Source: Aalborgiella sp963841045 (GTDB taxonomy: Bacteria; Pseudomonadota; Gammaproteobacteria; Burkholderiales; Burkholderiaceae_C). From it: a stretch of DNA of 64,000 nt. The position numbers were made by a program, and so were the translations under genes. Of this stretch, positions 9,680 through 18,482 are shown one piece after another. The notes under the pieces were generated by a model. That model saw only the letters and a list, made by a program, of their open reading frames with translations. It was not told the DNA's origin and did not search any database. The stretch is from NCBI GenBank assembly GCA_963841045.1, contig CAWJBD010000001.1:186001-250000 (forward strand), in the 5' to 3' direction. Each line of letters opens with the position of its first letter. The stretch's first letter is position 1.

Positions 9680-10427
9680 TTTTCACCTGCTCTTTCATCA
9701 TGTCATTCACCCAATCAGCATGGCTTTCGCGTTCCAGAATAATGGCGCGAACACGATACAAGCATGCCGCGATGGCATACATCCAAAACGCCAATACCAT
9801 CACCAACATTCCCATCAGCATGGGTGTGGCCATGCTGGTTTGTGTGAACGACACCGAGGCACCTTGGTGCAATGTGTTCCACCATTTGACTGAGAAATAG
9901 ATGATGGGCACGTTCACCACGCCAACCAGTACCAGCAGTGCACCAGCTTTGTCGGCACGCCGCGCATCGTCCATACTGGCATGCAATGCCAAATAGCCCA
10001 AATACAAAAACAACAAAATCAAAGTAGATGTCAAACGAGCATCCCACACCCACCAAGTGCCCCACATGGGTTTGCCCCATATCGCGCCGGTTGCCAACGA
10101 CAAAAATGCAAACATCGCACCTGTGGGAGCCAATGCTCGCACCATCATGCCAGAAACACGCGTGTTAAAAGCCAAGCCCAAGGCAGCATAAATCGCCATC
10201 ACCACATAAATCAGCATGGCGATTTGCGAGGCCGGCACATGGACAAAAATGATGCGGTAGCCTTGGCCTTGCTGCGCATCGATGGGCGCTACAAAAAACC
10301 CAATCCACAAACCCAAGATCATCAAGCCAAACGCCAGCGCAGCAAACCACGGGCCGATTCGTCCAGCCAAGGCATACAGGTGTTGCGGTGAAGCAAACTT
10401 AAACAGATGATGAGCGGATGCGGGCAT
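9666..10427 (-). CDS. ccmC: Haem exporter permease CcmC
   Basis: Inner-membrane protein that presents haem to CcmE. It has 253 residues and about six membrane segments, with the WWD motif in WGTWWVWDARLTS and flanking histidines (for example in IIFVHVPAS and in WWNTLHQG). Length is typical. It starts 9 bases after ccmB ends and overlaps ccmD by 14 bases. Confidence 0.95.
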   Translation of the reverse strand: MPASAHHLFKFASPQHLYALAGRIGPWFAALAFGLMILGLWIGFFVAPIDAQQGQGYRIIFVHVPASQIAMLIYVVMAIYAALGLAFNTRVSGMMVRALAPTGAMFAFLSLATGAIWGKPMWGTWWVWDARLTSTLILLFLYLGYLALHASMDDARRADKAGALLVLVGVVNVPIIYFSVKWWNTLHQGASVSFTQTSMATPMLMGMLVMVLAFWMYAIAACLYRVRAIILERESHADWVNDMMKEQVKNVVR

Positions 10428-10436
10428 TTGAAAATG

Positions 10437-11148
10437 TTATTCCAAAGAAATTCGGATAGCTGCAGTGGCAGCCAATGGCGCGAAAAACGCCGATAGTACC
10501 AGCAAGGCCGCCAGAATGGACACATGCCCACCAGCACCCATACCTGTTATGTGGGCTTGCACCGCACCAGCCCCAAAAATCAGCACGGGTATAAACAAAG
10601 GCAAAATCAACAACGACAGCAATACACCACCGCCGCGCACACCCAAAGTCAAAGCTGCGCCCACACTGCCGATCAAACTCAATGTGGGTGTACCCAATAG
10701 CAAAGTCAGCATCAACAAACCCAAGGCATCCGCATTCAAACCAAATTGCAGCCCCAATAGCGGCGCTATCAAGACCAGAGGCAAACCAGACAATACAAAA
10801 TGTGCCCCAATCTTTGCCGCAACCAATAGCACCAATGGCGTAGTTGACAAAGCCATTTGCTCTAAGCTGCCATCAGCATAGTCTGTTGCAAAAAGGCGCT
10901 GCAAAGACAGCATGGCTGACAACAGTGCACTCACCCACAACACACCAGGTGCCATGCGCTGCAGTTGTGCAGTCTCTGGCCCAACAGCCAGCGGGAACAA
11001 ACTGGCGATTAACACAAAAAACACCAATGGCATCAATACTTCACCCTTGTGTCGTATGGCCAATGACACTTCACGCTTGAACACCAACCATAAGACACTA
11101 AGCAGACCTAATGGATTTTTGCTTGTAGATAAGTGTGATTGGATTCAT
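10437..11148 (-). CDS. ccmB: Haem exporter subunit CcmB, frameshifted near the start
   Basis: Membrane permease partner of the CcmA ATPase. The body (FKREVSLAIRHKGEVLMPL, then FPLAVGPE) is characteristic and has about six membrane helices. The plausible start is the ATG at 11146-11148, which overlaps the ccmA stop as ATGA like the other junctions in this operon. Its frame (MNPITLIYKQ) breaks about ten codons in, at a run of five A (minus strand). Removing one A gives NPLGLLSVLWLVFKRE and joins the rest. This is very probably a homopolymer sequencing error rather than a real mutation. Confidence 0.88.
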
Positions 11149-11837
11149 GACGACAAATCCAAACATTGGGGCACAACATTGCCAATGCTGATGGCTTGGT
11201 GGCTGGTCAGAACAGCCATACCGCCATGACGTAGATGCTCAGCAATTAGAGCCGTCAAAATCTCTTGACCTGCATCGTCTAAGCTGACAAAGGGCTCGTC
11301 CAACACCCACAATGCTGCTTGGCTAAGCACCAATTGGGCTAGCACCACACGACGTTTTTGTCCTTGCGACAAATGTCGTACCAAGCGCTTGGCACTGCGG
11401 CTCATATCAAAGCGATTTAAGGCTAATTGAATGCTGTCATCATCAACTGCCACCCCCTTTAAAGCCGCAAGGAACTTCAGATTTTCTTGCACCGTAGCAG
11501 CTTCTTGCAAAGCGTTCTGGTGACCGAGGTAACACAAGTTCTGATGGTATTCATCGCGCACTTGTTGGATAGGCACACCATTCCACTGAATATCACCCGA
11601 TTCAGCCAGCATCAGACCGCACATCGTGCGTAATAAACTGGTTTTGCCAACACCATTTGCACCTGTGATATGCAAGCACTGCCCAGATTCCAGCGACACA
11701 TCCACAGCACCGAAGAGTTGCCGACCATTGCGAATGCAGCTTAGGTTTGATACGGTCAGTGATGATGGTGAGTGTGAGATGGCTTGTGTTTTCAACTGAG
11801 TGATTGAGCATGTCTGGGTCGTTCTCATTCTAGTCAA
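11145..11837 (-). CDS. ccmA: Haem exporter ATP-binding protein CcmA
   Basis: ABC ATPase that powers release of haem-loaded CcmE. It shows Walker A GANGVGKTSLLR, the Q-loop region YLGHQNALQ, the signature LSQGQKRRVVLAQL, Walker B LWVLDEPF and the H-loop LTSHQ. The encoded 230 residues include an N-terminal extension of about 25 residues rich in Thr and Ser, so a later start is possible. It is the first gene of the minus-strand ccm operon and is divergent from tRNA-Arg(CCT), about 25 bases away. Confidence 0.94.
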   Translation of the reverse strand: MTRMRTTQTCSITQLKTQAISHSPSSLTVSNLSCIRNGRQLFGAVDVSLESGQCLHITGANGVGKTSLLRTMCGLMLAESGDIQWNGVPIQQVRDEYHQNLCYLGHQNALQEAATVQENLKFLAALKGVAVDDDSIQLALNRFDMSRSAKRLVRHLSQGQKRRVVLAQLVLSQAALWVLDEPFVSLDDAGQEILTALIAEHLRHGGMAVLTSHQAISIGNVVPQCLDLSS

Positions 11838-11862
11838 AATAGCTGGGATAATAGCCCCGCGC

Positions 11863-11937
11863 CCCTTTGTAGTTCAATGGATAGAACGAGTGCCTCCTAA
11901 GTGCTAGATACAGGTTCGATTCCTGTCGAAGGGACCA
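11863..11937 (+). tRNA. tRNA-Arg (anticodon CCT)
   Basis: Cloverleaf with acceptor CCCTTTG pairing CGAAGGG, D-arm TAGTTCAATGGATAGAA, anticodon stem AGTGC/GTGCT with loop CTCCTAA (anticodon CCT), and T-arm CAGGTTCGATTCCTG. Discriminator A and an encoded CCA end the gene. A GATAAT box about 11 bases upstream could be its -10 element. A dispersed repeat begins directly after the CCA. Confidence 0.93.
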
Positions 11938-12003
11938 TTTTATATAAGAAATTGGCCTCTAGCCGGCGTATTTATTGCCTAAGGTGCTATCAAATATATA
12001 GCA
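11938..12003 (+). repeat. Dispersed repeat copy 3 (reference copy)
   Basis: This is among the best-preserved copies: TTTATATAAGAAATTGG, then CCTCTAGCCGGCGTATTTA, then TTGCCTA, a 3-4 base variable spacer, and a small hairpin GCTAT-(7 nt, AT-rich)-ATAGC. It starts directly after tRNA-Arg(CCT). It is the yardstick used for the other copies in this window. Confidence 0.9.
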
Positions 12004-12028
12004 CTAGCGCTCAATCATTCGACGAAAT

Positions 12029-12872
12029 TCAAACCTTGTCCAACCACTTCACGCTGCCGCGGTAGGCATGCCAGGTGGCGTAACCCAACCATGGGCCGAT
12101 GACGATGAGACCCAAACCAGCGGGTATCAGGGCGATGGCTACCAGCACGGTTAATAACGCACCCCACAGCAGCATCACTGGTAAATTGACGAACACCACC
12201 TGAATGCTGGTGATAGCCTGCCGAAATGGCATCGGTGTCACGGTCCAAAATCATGGGGATGGACACTACCGACACGGCAAATACCAAAGCGGCAAACACG
12301 CCGCCCACCATGGCGTAGACCAGCAAAAATTCCAAGTTTTGTGCGTTGAATATGGCCTCCATCACACCTGTAGTTGATGGCATGCCCGTGTTGAAAAACA
12401 CCGCAAACACCACCAGCGACGCCCTGCCCCATAGCAATTCCAACACAATCAGCACCAATACCAACATCCCCATGCTGCGAATGTGATTGCGCCAGCAGGT
12501 GGTGGATTGAATAAAGGACTTGGGCAGTCCCAACTCGTTGCGTCGACTCACTTCGTACAAGCCCAATGCCAAAAATGGCCCCAACAACAAACAACCAGAG
12601 ACGATGGACATGGTGTATTCAGGCTTGTTGCGAAACACGATACCTAAAACCACCGCCATGACAAAGAAACAGACGCCAAAAAATGTGGTGCAGCTTTTGA
12701 AACTCAGCAAATCTTGCCAACCCTTCTTCAGCCACACGAAGGGGTCAGAAAAATTCAATTTCAGAATTTCTTTCTTGGGCGCATCAGATGCTGGTGGCAC
12801 ATAAGGAACGTAGTCGTTCGCTTCTTGCACGTTGGGGCTGTTACTGGAATTGGAGACTTGATTTTGATTCAT
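12029..12872 (-). CDS. DUF2189 family inner-membrane protein, frameshifted
   Basis: Predicted polytopic membrane protein of the DUF2189 type; function unknown. A polar N-terminus of about 45 residues is followed by the recognisable DPFVWLKKGWQDLLSF region and about six hydrophobic segments. The frame slips near 12230: the upstream frame reads on into nonsense, while the alternative frame supplies the normal ending (MPFRQAITSIQVVFVNLPVM to LGYATWHAYRGSVKWLDKV). The start is ATG 12872; ATG 12878 is two codons upstream. It sits alone between tRNA-Arg and the divergent pst operon. Confidence 0.82.
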
Positions 12873-12932
12873 CAGCATAGGCTAATTGATTTTCATCAAT
12901 CTGCGTATTCGCGTAAATACCAATATGGCAGC

Positions 12933-12954
12933 CTGTCACACAACTGTCACATGC
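12933..12954 (+). promoter_or_regulatory. Pho box upstream of pstS
   Basis: Two direct repeats CTGTCACACAA and CTGTCACATGC lie exactly 11 bases apart, matching the PhoB site consensus of CTGTCAT-like units. They lie about 75 bases before the pstS ATG, with TATATT at 12961-12966 as a possible -10. A weaker third unit (GCGTCAT) follows. Placement before pstS makes autoregulated PhoB control likely. Confidence 0.85.
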
Positions 12955-13025
12955 GCGTCATATATTTCATGTGTTCACTCTTACTGTGCTTTTTATCTGT
13001 AGATTTTTTAACCTTAAGGACTATT

Positions 13026-14060
13026 ATGAATACCAAACGCACTCTTCTCAAGACTGTAGCTGCTGCGGCATTAGCTACTATGGCAATGGGTACTGCTTTT
13101 GCTGCCGACATTACTGGTGCTGGCGCTACTTTCCCCTTCCCTATTTACGCCAAGTGGGCAGAGGCTTACAAAAAAGAAACTGGCATCGGTCTGAACTACC
13201 AGTCTATCGGTTCATCAGGCGGCATTCGCCAAATCCGAGCCAAAACAGTCGCTTTCGGTGCATCTGATGCACCCGTACCAGGCGCCGAGCTTGATAAAGA
13301 CGGCATGGTGCAGTTTCCAGCTGTCATCGGTGGTACCGTGCCAGTCTTTAACTTGGACGGCTTTGCTAAAGGTGACCTGCGTATGAATGGTGCCGTATTG
13401 GCTGACATGTTCTTAGGGAAAATTAGCAAGTGGAATGACCCTAAATTGGCTGCATTGAACCCGGGCAAAAAACTGCCAGACCTGACCATCACCATTGTGC
13501 ACCGTGCTGACGGTTCGGGTACCACCTACAACTGGACTGATTACCTCACTTCTGTCAGCAAAGATTGGGCTGAGGGTCCTGGAAAAGGCGCAGCAGTCAA
13601 GTGGCCAGCACCCACCTCCGTCGGCGGCAAAGGCAATGAAGGTGTTGCTGCCAACGTGAGCCGTACCAAGGGCGCCCTGGGTTACGTGGAATACGCTTAT
13701 GCCAAAAAGAACAACATTCCTGTACTGGCACTGGAAAACAAAGATGGCAAGTATGTCATGCCTGACGACACAACTTTCGCAGCCGCTGCTGCCAATGCCG
13801 ATTGGTCAAAGGCGCCAGGTATGGGTATTTCTTTGGTAAGCCAACCAGGTGCAACTGCGTACCCTGTAGTCACAGCCTCTTTTATCCTGATGTACAAACA
13901 ACCGGCTGACAAAGCACAGTCAGTTGAAGTATTGAAGTTCTTTGACTGGGCTTACAAGAACGGAAAAGGATTGGCAACCGATTTAGACTATGTTCCATTA
14001 CCTGACGTGCTGACCAAGCAGATTCGCGAGAAAACTTGGTCGCAAATCAACACCAAATAA
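13026..14060 (+). CDS. pstS: Phosphate ABC transporter substrate-binding protein PstS
   Basis: Periplasmic high-affinity phosphate-binding protein. From ATG 13026 it is 344 residues with a clear signal peptide ending AFAADITGAGATFPFP. Phosphate-contact motifs are GSSGGIRQI, FGASDAPV, HRADGSGTTYNWTDYL and SVGGKGNEGV. A longer upstream open frame exists but lacks a signal peptide, so the ATG at 13026 after the Pho box is preferred. It is the first gene of pstSCAB-phoU-phoBR, with a terminator-like hairpin separating it from pstC. Confidence 0.96.
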   Translation: MNTKRTLLKTVAAAALATMAMGTAFAADITGAGATFPFPIYAKWAEAYKKETGIGLNYQSIGSSGGIRQIRAKTVAFGASDAPVPGAELDKDGMVQFPAVIGGTVPVFNLDGFAKGDLRMNGAVLADMFLGKISKWNDPKLAALNPGKKLPDLTITIVHRADGSGTTYNWTDYLTSVSKDWAEGPGKGAAVKWPAPTSVGGKGNEGVAANVSRTKGALGYVEYAYAKKNNIPVLALENKDGKYVMPDDTTFAAAAANADWSKAPGMGISLVSQPGATAYPVVTASFILMYKQPADKAQSVEVLKFFDWAYKNGKGLATDLDYVPLPDVLTKQIREKTWSQINTK

Positions 14061-14073
14061 GGTGTGTCATCAA

Positions 14074-14100
14074 AGGGCCGCTAGGTGGCGGCCCTTTTTT
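14074..14100 (+). terminator. Hairpin terminator/attenuator between pstS and pstC
   Basis: The arms AGGGCCGC and GCGGCCCT surround a six-base loop and are followed by a run of T. Located 14 bases after the pstS stop inside an otherwise co-directional operon, it would let pstS be made in excess over the membrane components, as is common for binding-protein genes. Confidence 0.85.
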
Positions 14101-14168
14101 CATTGGGCATTCGATTTTAGAGTGCACAATGAAAAAACAATCTTCAATGCGTTCAACTGAGTGCCCAT

Positions 14169-15176
14169 ATGTCGAGTACAGCAATCATGAATCCTAGCAA
14201 CATCGCCGCTTATGCAGCTGAAAAGCCCACCGCTTCAATGGTGGCAATTGCTAAGCGGCAACGTCTGCAAGACGCCTTGTTTCACCGTTTGACACAGTTT
14301 TTCTCGTTAACTGTATTGATCGTTTTGGTTGGTATTCTTGTTTCCTTGTTCATCTATGCTTGGCCTACATTTGCTAAGTTTGGTGCTCACTTCCTTTGGT
14401 ATGTGGAGTGGGATATCAACAATGAAGAATTTGGTGCTGCAATTTCCATCGTAGGCACGCTCATCAGCTCTGGGATTGCGTTGATACTTGCAGTGCCACT
14501 GGCCTTTGGCATTGCAGTGTTTCTGACAGAAACTTGTCCTGTTTGGTTACGTCGACCACTTGGAACAGCGATTGAGCTGCTAGCAGCGGTGCCATCTATC
14601 ATTTATGGCATGTTTGGTTTGTTTGTGTTTGCACCTGTCTTTGCCGACTATCTGCAAATGCCTGTGCAATCGCTATTGGGTGGTATGCCTTTGATAGGTT
14701 GGTTGTTTGGTGGAGCGACCAATGGCCTTGGCATTTTGGCTGCAGGCATTATTCTGGCATTTATGGTTTTGCCTTTTATAGCGGCGGTCATGCGAGATGT
14801 ATTTGAAATCACGCCTTCTATCCTGCGCGAGTCGGCTTACGGCTTAGGTTGTACCACTTGGGAAGTGGTTCGCAAAGTCGTACTTCCCTATACTCAAAAA
14901 GGCGTTATTGGTGGCATTATGTTGGGCATGGGACGCGCATTGGGTGAGACCATGGCCGTCACTTTTGTGATTGGCAATGCCAACAGATTACCAACTTCCC
15001 TTTTTTCTCCAGGCACTTCAATTGCCTCGGTGCTGGCAAATGAATTTGGTGAAGCGGCTGGCTTGCATTTCAACACCTTATTTGCCTTGGGTTTCCTGCT
15101 TTTCTGTATCACATTTGTGGTGCTGGCCTTGGCTAAATGGTTGATTAACCGAACCGAAAAGGCCAAGGGTACCTAA
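14169..15176 (+). CDS. pstC: Phosphate ABC transporter permease PstC
   Basis: Inner-membrane channel subunit of the Pst importer. It has 335 residues and about six membrane helices. The EAA-type cytoplasmic loop, here RESAYGLGCTTWEVVRKVVL followed by GIMLGMGRALGETMAV, is the interface to PstB. The N-terminal about 45 residues are cytoplasmic and include KRQRLQDALFH before the first helix. It is followed by pstA after 53 bases. Confidence 0.95.
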   Translation: MSSTAIMNPSNIAAYAAEKPTASMVAIAKRQRLQDALFHRLTQFFSLTVLIVLVGILVSLFIYAWPTFAKFGAHFLWYVEWDINNEEFGAAISIVGTLISSGIALILAVPLAFGIAVFLTETCPVWLRRPLGTAIELLAAVPSIIYGMFGLFVFAPVFADYLQMPVQSLLGGMPLIGWLFGGATNGLGILAAGIILAFMVLPFIAAVMRDVFEITPSILRESAYGLGCTTWEVVRKVVLPYTQKGVIGGIMLGMGRALGETMAVTFVIGNANRLPTSLFSPGTSIASVLANEFGEAAGLHFNTLFALGFLLFCITFVVLALAKWLINRTEKAKGT

Positions 15177-15229
15177 ACCTTGCACGTTATACCGTTACAT
15201 ACAGCAAATATCACATCAAGAACAATATC

Positions 15230-16087
15230 ATGCAAACGAACATTACCCCGCTATACCGAAGCCGACAACGCTCCAATCTCATCGGTCTCGTGCTATCGAT
15301 GAGCGCAATGGCGCTGGGGTTAATCGCTCTGGTATGGATATTGTTTGTGCTTTTCTCCAACGGTTTTGCAGCACTGGAACCCAGTCTCTTCACCCAAGAC
15401 ACACCTGCCCCTGGTTCGGAAGGTGGAGGATTGCGCAATGCCATTGTTGGTAGCTTGATGATCGTTGGCTTGGCTGTGCTGGTGTCTACCCCCATTGGTG
15501 TGCTGGCTGGTGTTTATCTCACTGAATATGGTGACAACAGTAAGACAGCAGAGTTCACCCGATTTGTTACCGACATCATGCTATCAGCGCCATCCATTGT
15601 GTTAGGTTTGTTCGTCTACGCGATAGCAGTACGAACTGTGGGGCATTTTTCTGGCTATGCTGGAAGTCTGGCGCTTTCATTGATAGCGATTCCTGTGGTC
15701 ATGCGAACTACTGAGAACATGTTGCGTCTGGTTCCAGGCAGTCTGCGCGAAGCTGCGTTTGCACTGGGCGCTCCACGCTGGAAAGTGGCCACTATGGTGT
15801 CACTGCGTGCTGCCAGAAGTGGCGTGATGACCGGCTTACTGTTGGCCATAGCGCGCATCAGTGGCGAGACAGCCCCGTTATTGTTCACCGCATTGAACAA
15901 CCAGTTTTTCAGCACCAGCATGGAGTCGCCAATGGCCAATTTGCCGGTGGTTATTTTTCAGTTTGCGATGAGCCCCTATGACAATTGGATTAATTTGGCT
16001 TGGGGGGGTGCACTCCTCATCACGTTGACTGTGTTGGCATTGAATATCTTGGCGAGGGTCTTCTTCCGTAACAAAGTGCGTACTTGA
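15230..16087 (+). CDS. pstA: Phosphate ABC transporter permease PstA
   Basis: Second permease subunit of the Pst importer, 285 residues with about six membrane segments. Recognisable blocks are GGGLRNAIVGSLMIVGLA, GVYLTEYG, the EAA loop REAAFALGAPRWKVATMVSL, and ARISGETAPLLFTA. It lies between pstC and pstB, the conserved order. No frame problems are seen. Confidence 0.95.
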   Translation: MQTNITPLYRSRQRSNLIGLVLSMSAMALGLIALVWILFVLFSNGFAALEPSLFTQDTPAPGSEGGGLRNAIVGSLMIVGLAVLVSTPIGVLAGVYLTEYGDNSKTAEFTRFVTDIMLSAPSIVLGLFVYAIAVRTVGHFSGYAGSLALSLIAIPVVMRTTENMLRLVPGSLREAAFALGAPRWKVATMVSLRAARSGVMTGLLLAIARISGETAPLLFTALNNQFFSTSMESPMANLPVVIFQFAMSPYDNWINLAWGGALLITLTVLALNILARVFFRNKVRT

Positions 16088-16146
16088 TCAGGTATTGCAC
16101 ATTAGCAAAACGAAAAACTGAATAACTCACAAACATTGAACTCACC

Positions 16147-16992
16147 ATGAATACTTCCACATCTGCTCCAACTCTCTCCATAGCTCGTACTAATAACACG
16201 ACATCGAACGCAACATCGGCTAACAATGAGCAGATTTTGAAAAATGCTTTAGAAGTGCGCAATCTCAATTTTTACTACGGTAAATTTCATGGCCTTAAAA
16301 ACATCAACATGAATGTTGCTGAGCACAAGGTCACAGCGTTTATCGGACCCTCTGGTTGCGGAAAATCTACATTGTTGCGAACACTGAACCGGATGTACAG
16401 CCTCTACCCAGGTCAGCGTGCTGAAGGTGAAATCAATTTTTACGGACAGAATATTCTTGACCCCAAGCAAGACGTCAATTTGCTCAGAGCACGCATCGGT
16501 ATGGTCTTTCAAAAACCCACACCGTTCCCGATGACAATCTATGACAACATCGCCTTTGGTGTGAAACTCTACGAAAGCTTGAGTAAAAGCGAAATGGACG
16601 ACCGAGTAGAGTGGGCACTTACCAAATCTGCATTGTGGGGTGAAGTGAAAGACAAGTTGGGCCAAAACGGCATGAGCCTTTCTGGAGGACAACAACAACG
16701 CTTGTGTATCGCACGCAGCGTTGCGGTAAAACCTTCAATTTTGTTGCTTGACGAACCCACATCGGCGCTGGATCCCATCTCTACCGGCAAGATTGAAGAA
16801 TTGGTGCACGAATTAAAAGAAGACTATACGATTGCCATCGTGACTCATAACATGCAACAAGCTGCCCGTTGCAGTGATTTCACTGCGTACATGTATCTCG
16901 GAGAGTTGATTGAATTCGGTGCAACAGACCAGATTTTCTTCAAACCAACCAAGACCGAGACAGAAGACTACATCACCGGCCGTTTTGGATAA
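16147..16992 (+). CDS. pstB: Phosphate ABC transporter ATP-binding protein PstB
   Basis: ATPase of the Pst importer. It has Walker A GPSGCGKSTLLR, Q-loop VFQKPTPFPMTIYDNI, signature LSGGQQQRLCIARS, Walker B LLLDEPTSALDP and the switch His in VTHNMQQA. The C-terminal EFGATDQIFFKPTKTETEDYI is typical of PstB. The first about 35 residues form a Thr/Asn-rich extension, so the true start may be internal. It is followed by phoU after 52 bases. Confidence 0.96.
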   Translation: MNTSTSAPTLSIARTNNTTSNATSANNEQILKNALEVRNLNFYYGKFHGLKNINMNVAEHKVTAFIGPSGCGKSTLLRTLNRMYSLYPGQRAEGEINFYGQNILDPKQDVNLLRARIGMVFQKPTPFPMTIYDNIAFGVKLYESLSKSEMDDRVEWALTKSALWGEVKDKLGQNGMSLSGGQQQRLCIARSVAVKPSILLLDEPTSALDPISTGKIEELVHELKEDYTIAIVTHNMQQAARCSDFTAYMYLGELIEFGATDQIFFKPTKTETEDYITGRFG

Positions 16993-17044
16993 GCTGATAA
17001 TCACACACACAGGCAATTAGGCACTCATTAATTGAAAGAAAATC

Positions 17045-17764
17045 ATGGAAAAACACCTCTCAACACAATTTGATAATGAATTGCGTGGCGTATCAACAAG
17101 GGTTTTAGAAATGGGCGGCTTGGTAGAAGCACAAATTACCTTAAGCATTGAAGCGCTTGCATCCATGAATCCAGAAACAGCGCAGCAAGTCACCAATGCC
17201 GAAGAAGCAGTGAACCATTTTGAAATTGATATTGACCGTGATTTATCAACCATCATTGCGCGCAGACAACCAGCTGCTGGGGATTTACGATTGTTGATGG
17301 CCATTTCACGCATCACTGCCAATTTAGAGCGCGTGGGTGATGAAGCTGAGCGCATTGCCAGAATGGTGCAATCCATCTGCAAAACTCAAACCACAGCTGG
17401 TGCCAGCCTCAAATTGCCATCCATCGAATTAAGATTGGCGTCTGATTTGGCACGCAAGCAATTGCGCAAATCTTTGGATGCTTTTGCCAGACTGGACTCC
17501 ACCGATTGCATCAATATTTTGCGTGAAGATGATTTAATTGACCAAGAATTCAATAGCTTTGTGCGTAATCTCATCACCTATATGATGGAAGACCCCAAAA
17601 CCATCAGCGCCAGCTTAGATTTATTATTCATCGCAAAAGCCATTGAACGCATTGGTGATCACGCTAAAAATATCGCTGAAAGTGTGATTTATATTGTCAA
17701 AGGGACAGATGTACGTCACAGTAGTTTTTCGGCCATTGAAAACGCCATAGGACAAACACAGTAA
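17045..17764 (+). CDS. phoU: Phosphate signalling regulator PhoU
   Basis: Cytoplasmic protein that links Pst transporter status to PhoR and keeps the regulon off when phosphate is plentiful. It has 239 residues: two PhoU repeats with metal-binding E/DxxxD patterns, visible as ANLERVGDEAERIARM in the first half and AIERIGDHAKNIAESV in the second. Spacing to phoB is only 10 bases. Confidence 0.95.
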   Translation: MEKHLSTQFDNELRGVSTRVLEMGGLVEAQITLSIEALASMNPETAQQVTNAEEAVNHFEIDIDRDLSTIIARRQPAAGDLRLLMAISRITANLERVGDEAERIARMVQSICKTQTTAGASLKLPSIELRLASDLARKQLRKSLDAFARLDSTDCINILREDDLIDQEFNSFVRNLITYMMEDPKTISASLDLLFIAKAIERIGDHAKNIAESVIYIVKGTDVRHSSFSAIENAIGQTQ

Positions 17765-17774
17765 CAATAAGAAT

Positions 17775-18482
17775 ATGCAAAAACCATTTGTTTTGATTGT
17801 GGAGGACGAGACAGATATCGCTGAGCTGATTGCCATTAACTTAAAACACAATGGGTTTGATTGCGCAATAGCCAACAACAGCACTGAAGCACAAGCCATC
17901 GTTTATGAGCGTCCCACAGATTTGGTTTTGCTCGATTGGATGTTACCCAACATGAGCGGTATGGCTTTGGCCAAACTTTGGCGATCTCAAAAAGAAACGA
18001 GAAACCTGCCCATCATCATGGTCACGGCTAAGGCAGATGAGATTGACAAAGTATCAGGTTTAGATGCCGGAGTAGACGATTATTTGACGAAGCCTTTTTC
18101 AACCAAAGAATTGATCGCACGCGTACGTGCTGTGCTGCGAAGACGTGCGCCTGGGTTGATAGAACAAAATGCTTCAATAAAGGTTGGTTTGATAGAACTC
18201 GACACTGAAGCCCACAGTGTGAACGTCAAAGGAACTGAAGTCCCCATGTCGCTCACCGAATTCAAGGTTTTGCATGCGCTTTTGCTGCAAGTGAATAAAG
18301 TTATGAGCCGTGAGCTGTTGCAAATATCTGTATGGGGCCGGTATTCTGATGTGGACACCCGAACTGTTGATGTGCACATCAAACGCTTACGTGAAGCCTT
18401 GTCTGTCGTTTCGCCCCAAGCAGCACTGCAAATATCGACTGTACGCGGTGTGGGTTATAAAATGACGCCGCATGTTGAATGA
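17775..18482 (+). CDS. phoB: Response regulator PhoB
   Basis: OmpR/PhoB family transcription factor controlling the phosphate regulon. The receiver domain has the acidic pocket (VEDETDIAEL) and phospho-acceptor Asp near residue 54 in LVLLDWMLPN, the switch Thr in VTAKADE and Lys in YLTKPFS. The winged-helix C-terminal domain contains LTEFKVLHAL and VDVHIKRLREAL. It overlaps phoR by 11 bases. Likely binding targets in this window are the Pho boxes before pstS and ppk2. Confidence 0.96.
   Translation: MQKPFVLIVEDETDIAELIAINLKHNGFDCAIANNSTEAQAIVYERPTDLVLLDWMLPNMSGMALAKLWRSQKETRNLPIIMVTAKADEIDKVSGLDAGVDDYLTKPFSTKELIARVRAVLRRRAPGLIEQNASIKVGLIELDTEAHSVNVKGTEVPMSLTEFKVLHALLLQVNKVMSRELLQISVWGRYSDVDTRTVDVHIKRLREALSVVSPQAALQISTVRGVGYKMTPHVE

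Noticed and set aside
12714..13025. N-terminal extension of pstS upstream of 13026
   Set aside because: The open frame continues upstream but crosses the Pho box and promoter, and it would bury the signal peptide inside the protein.
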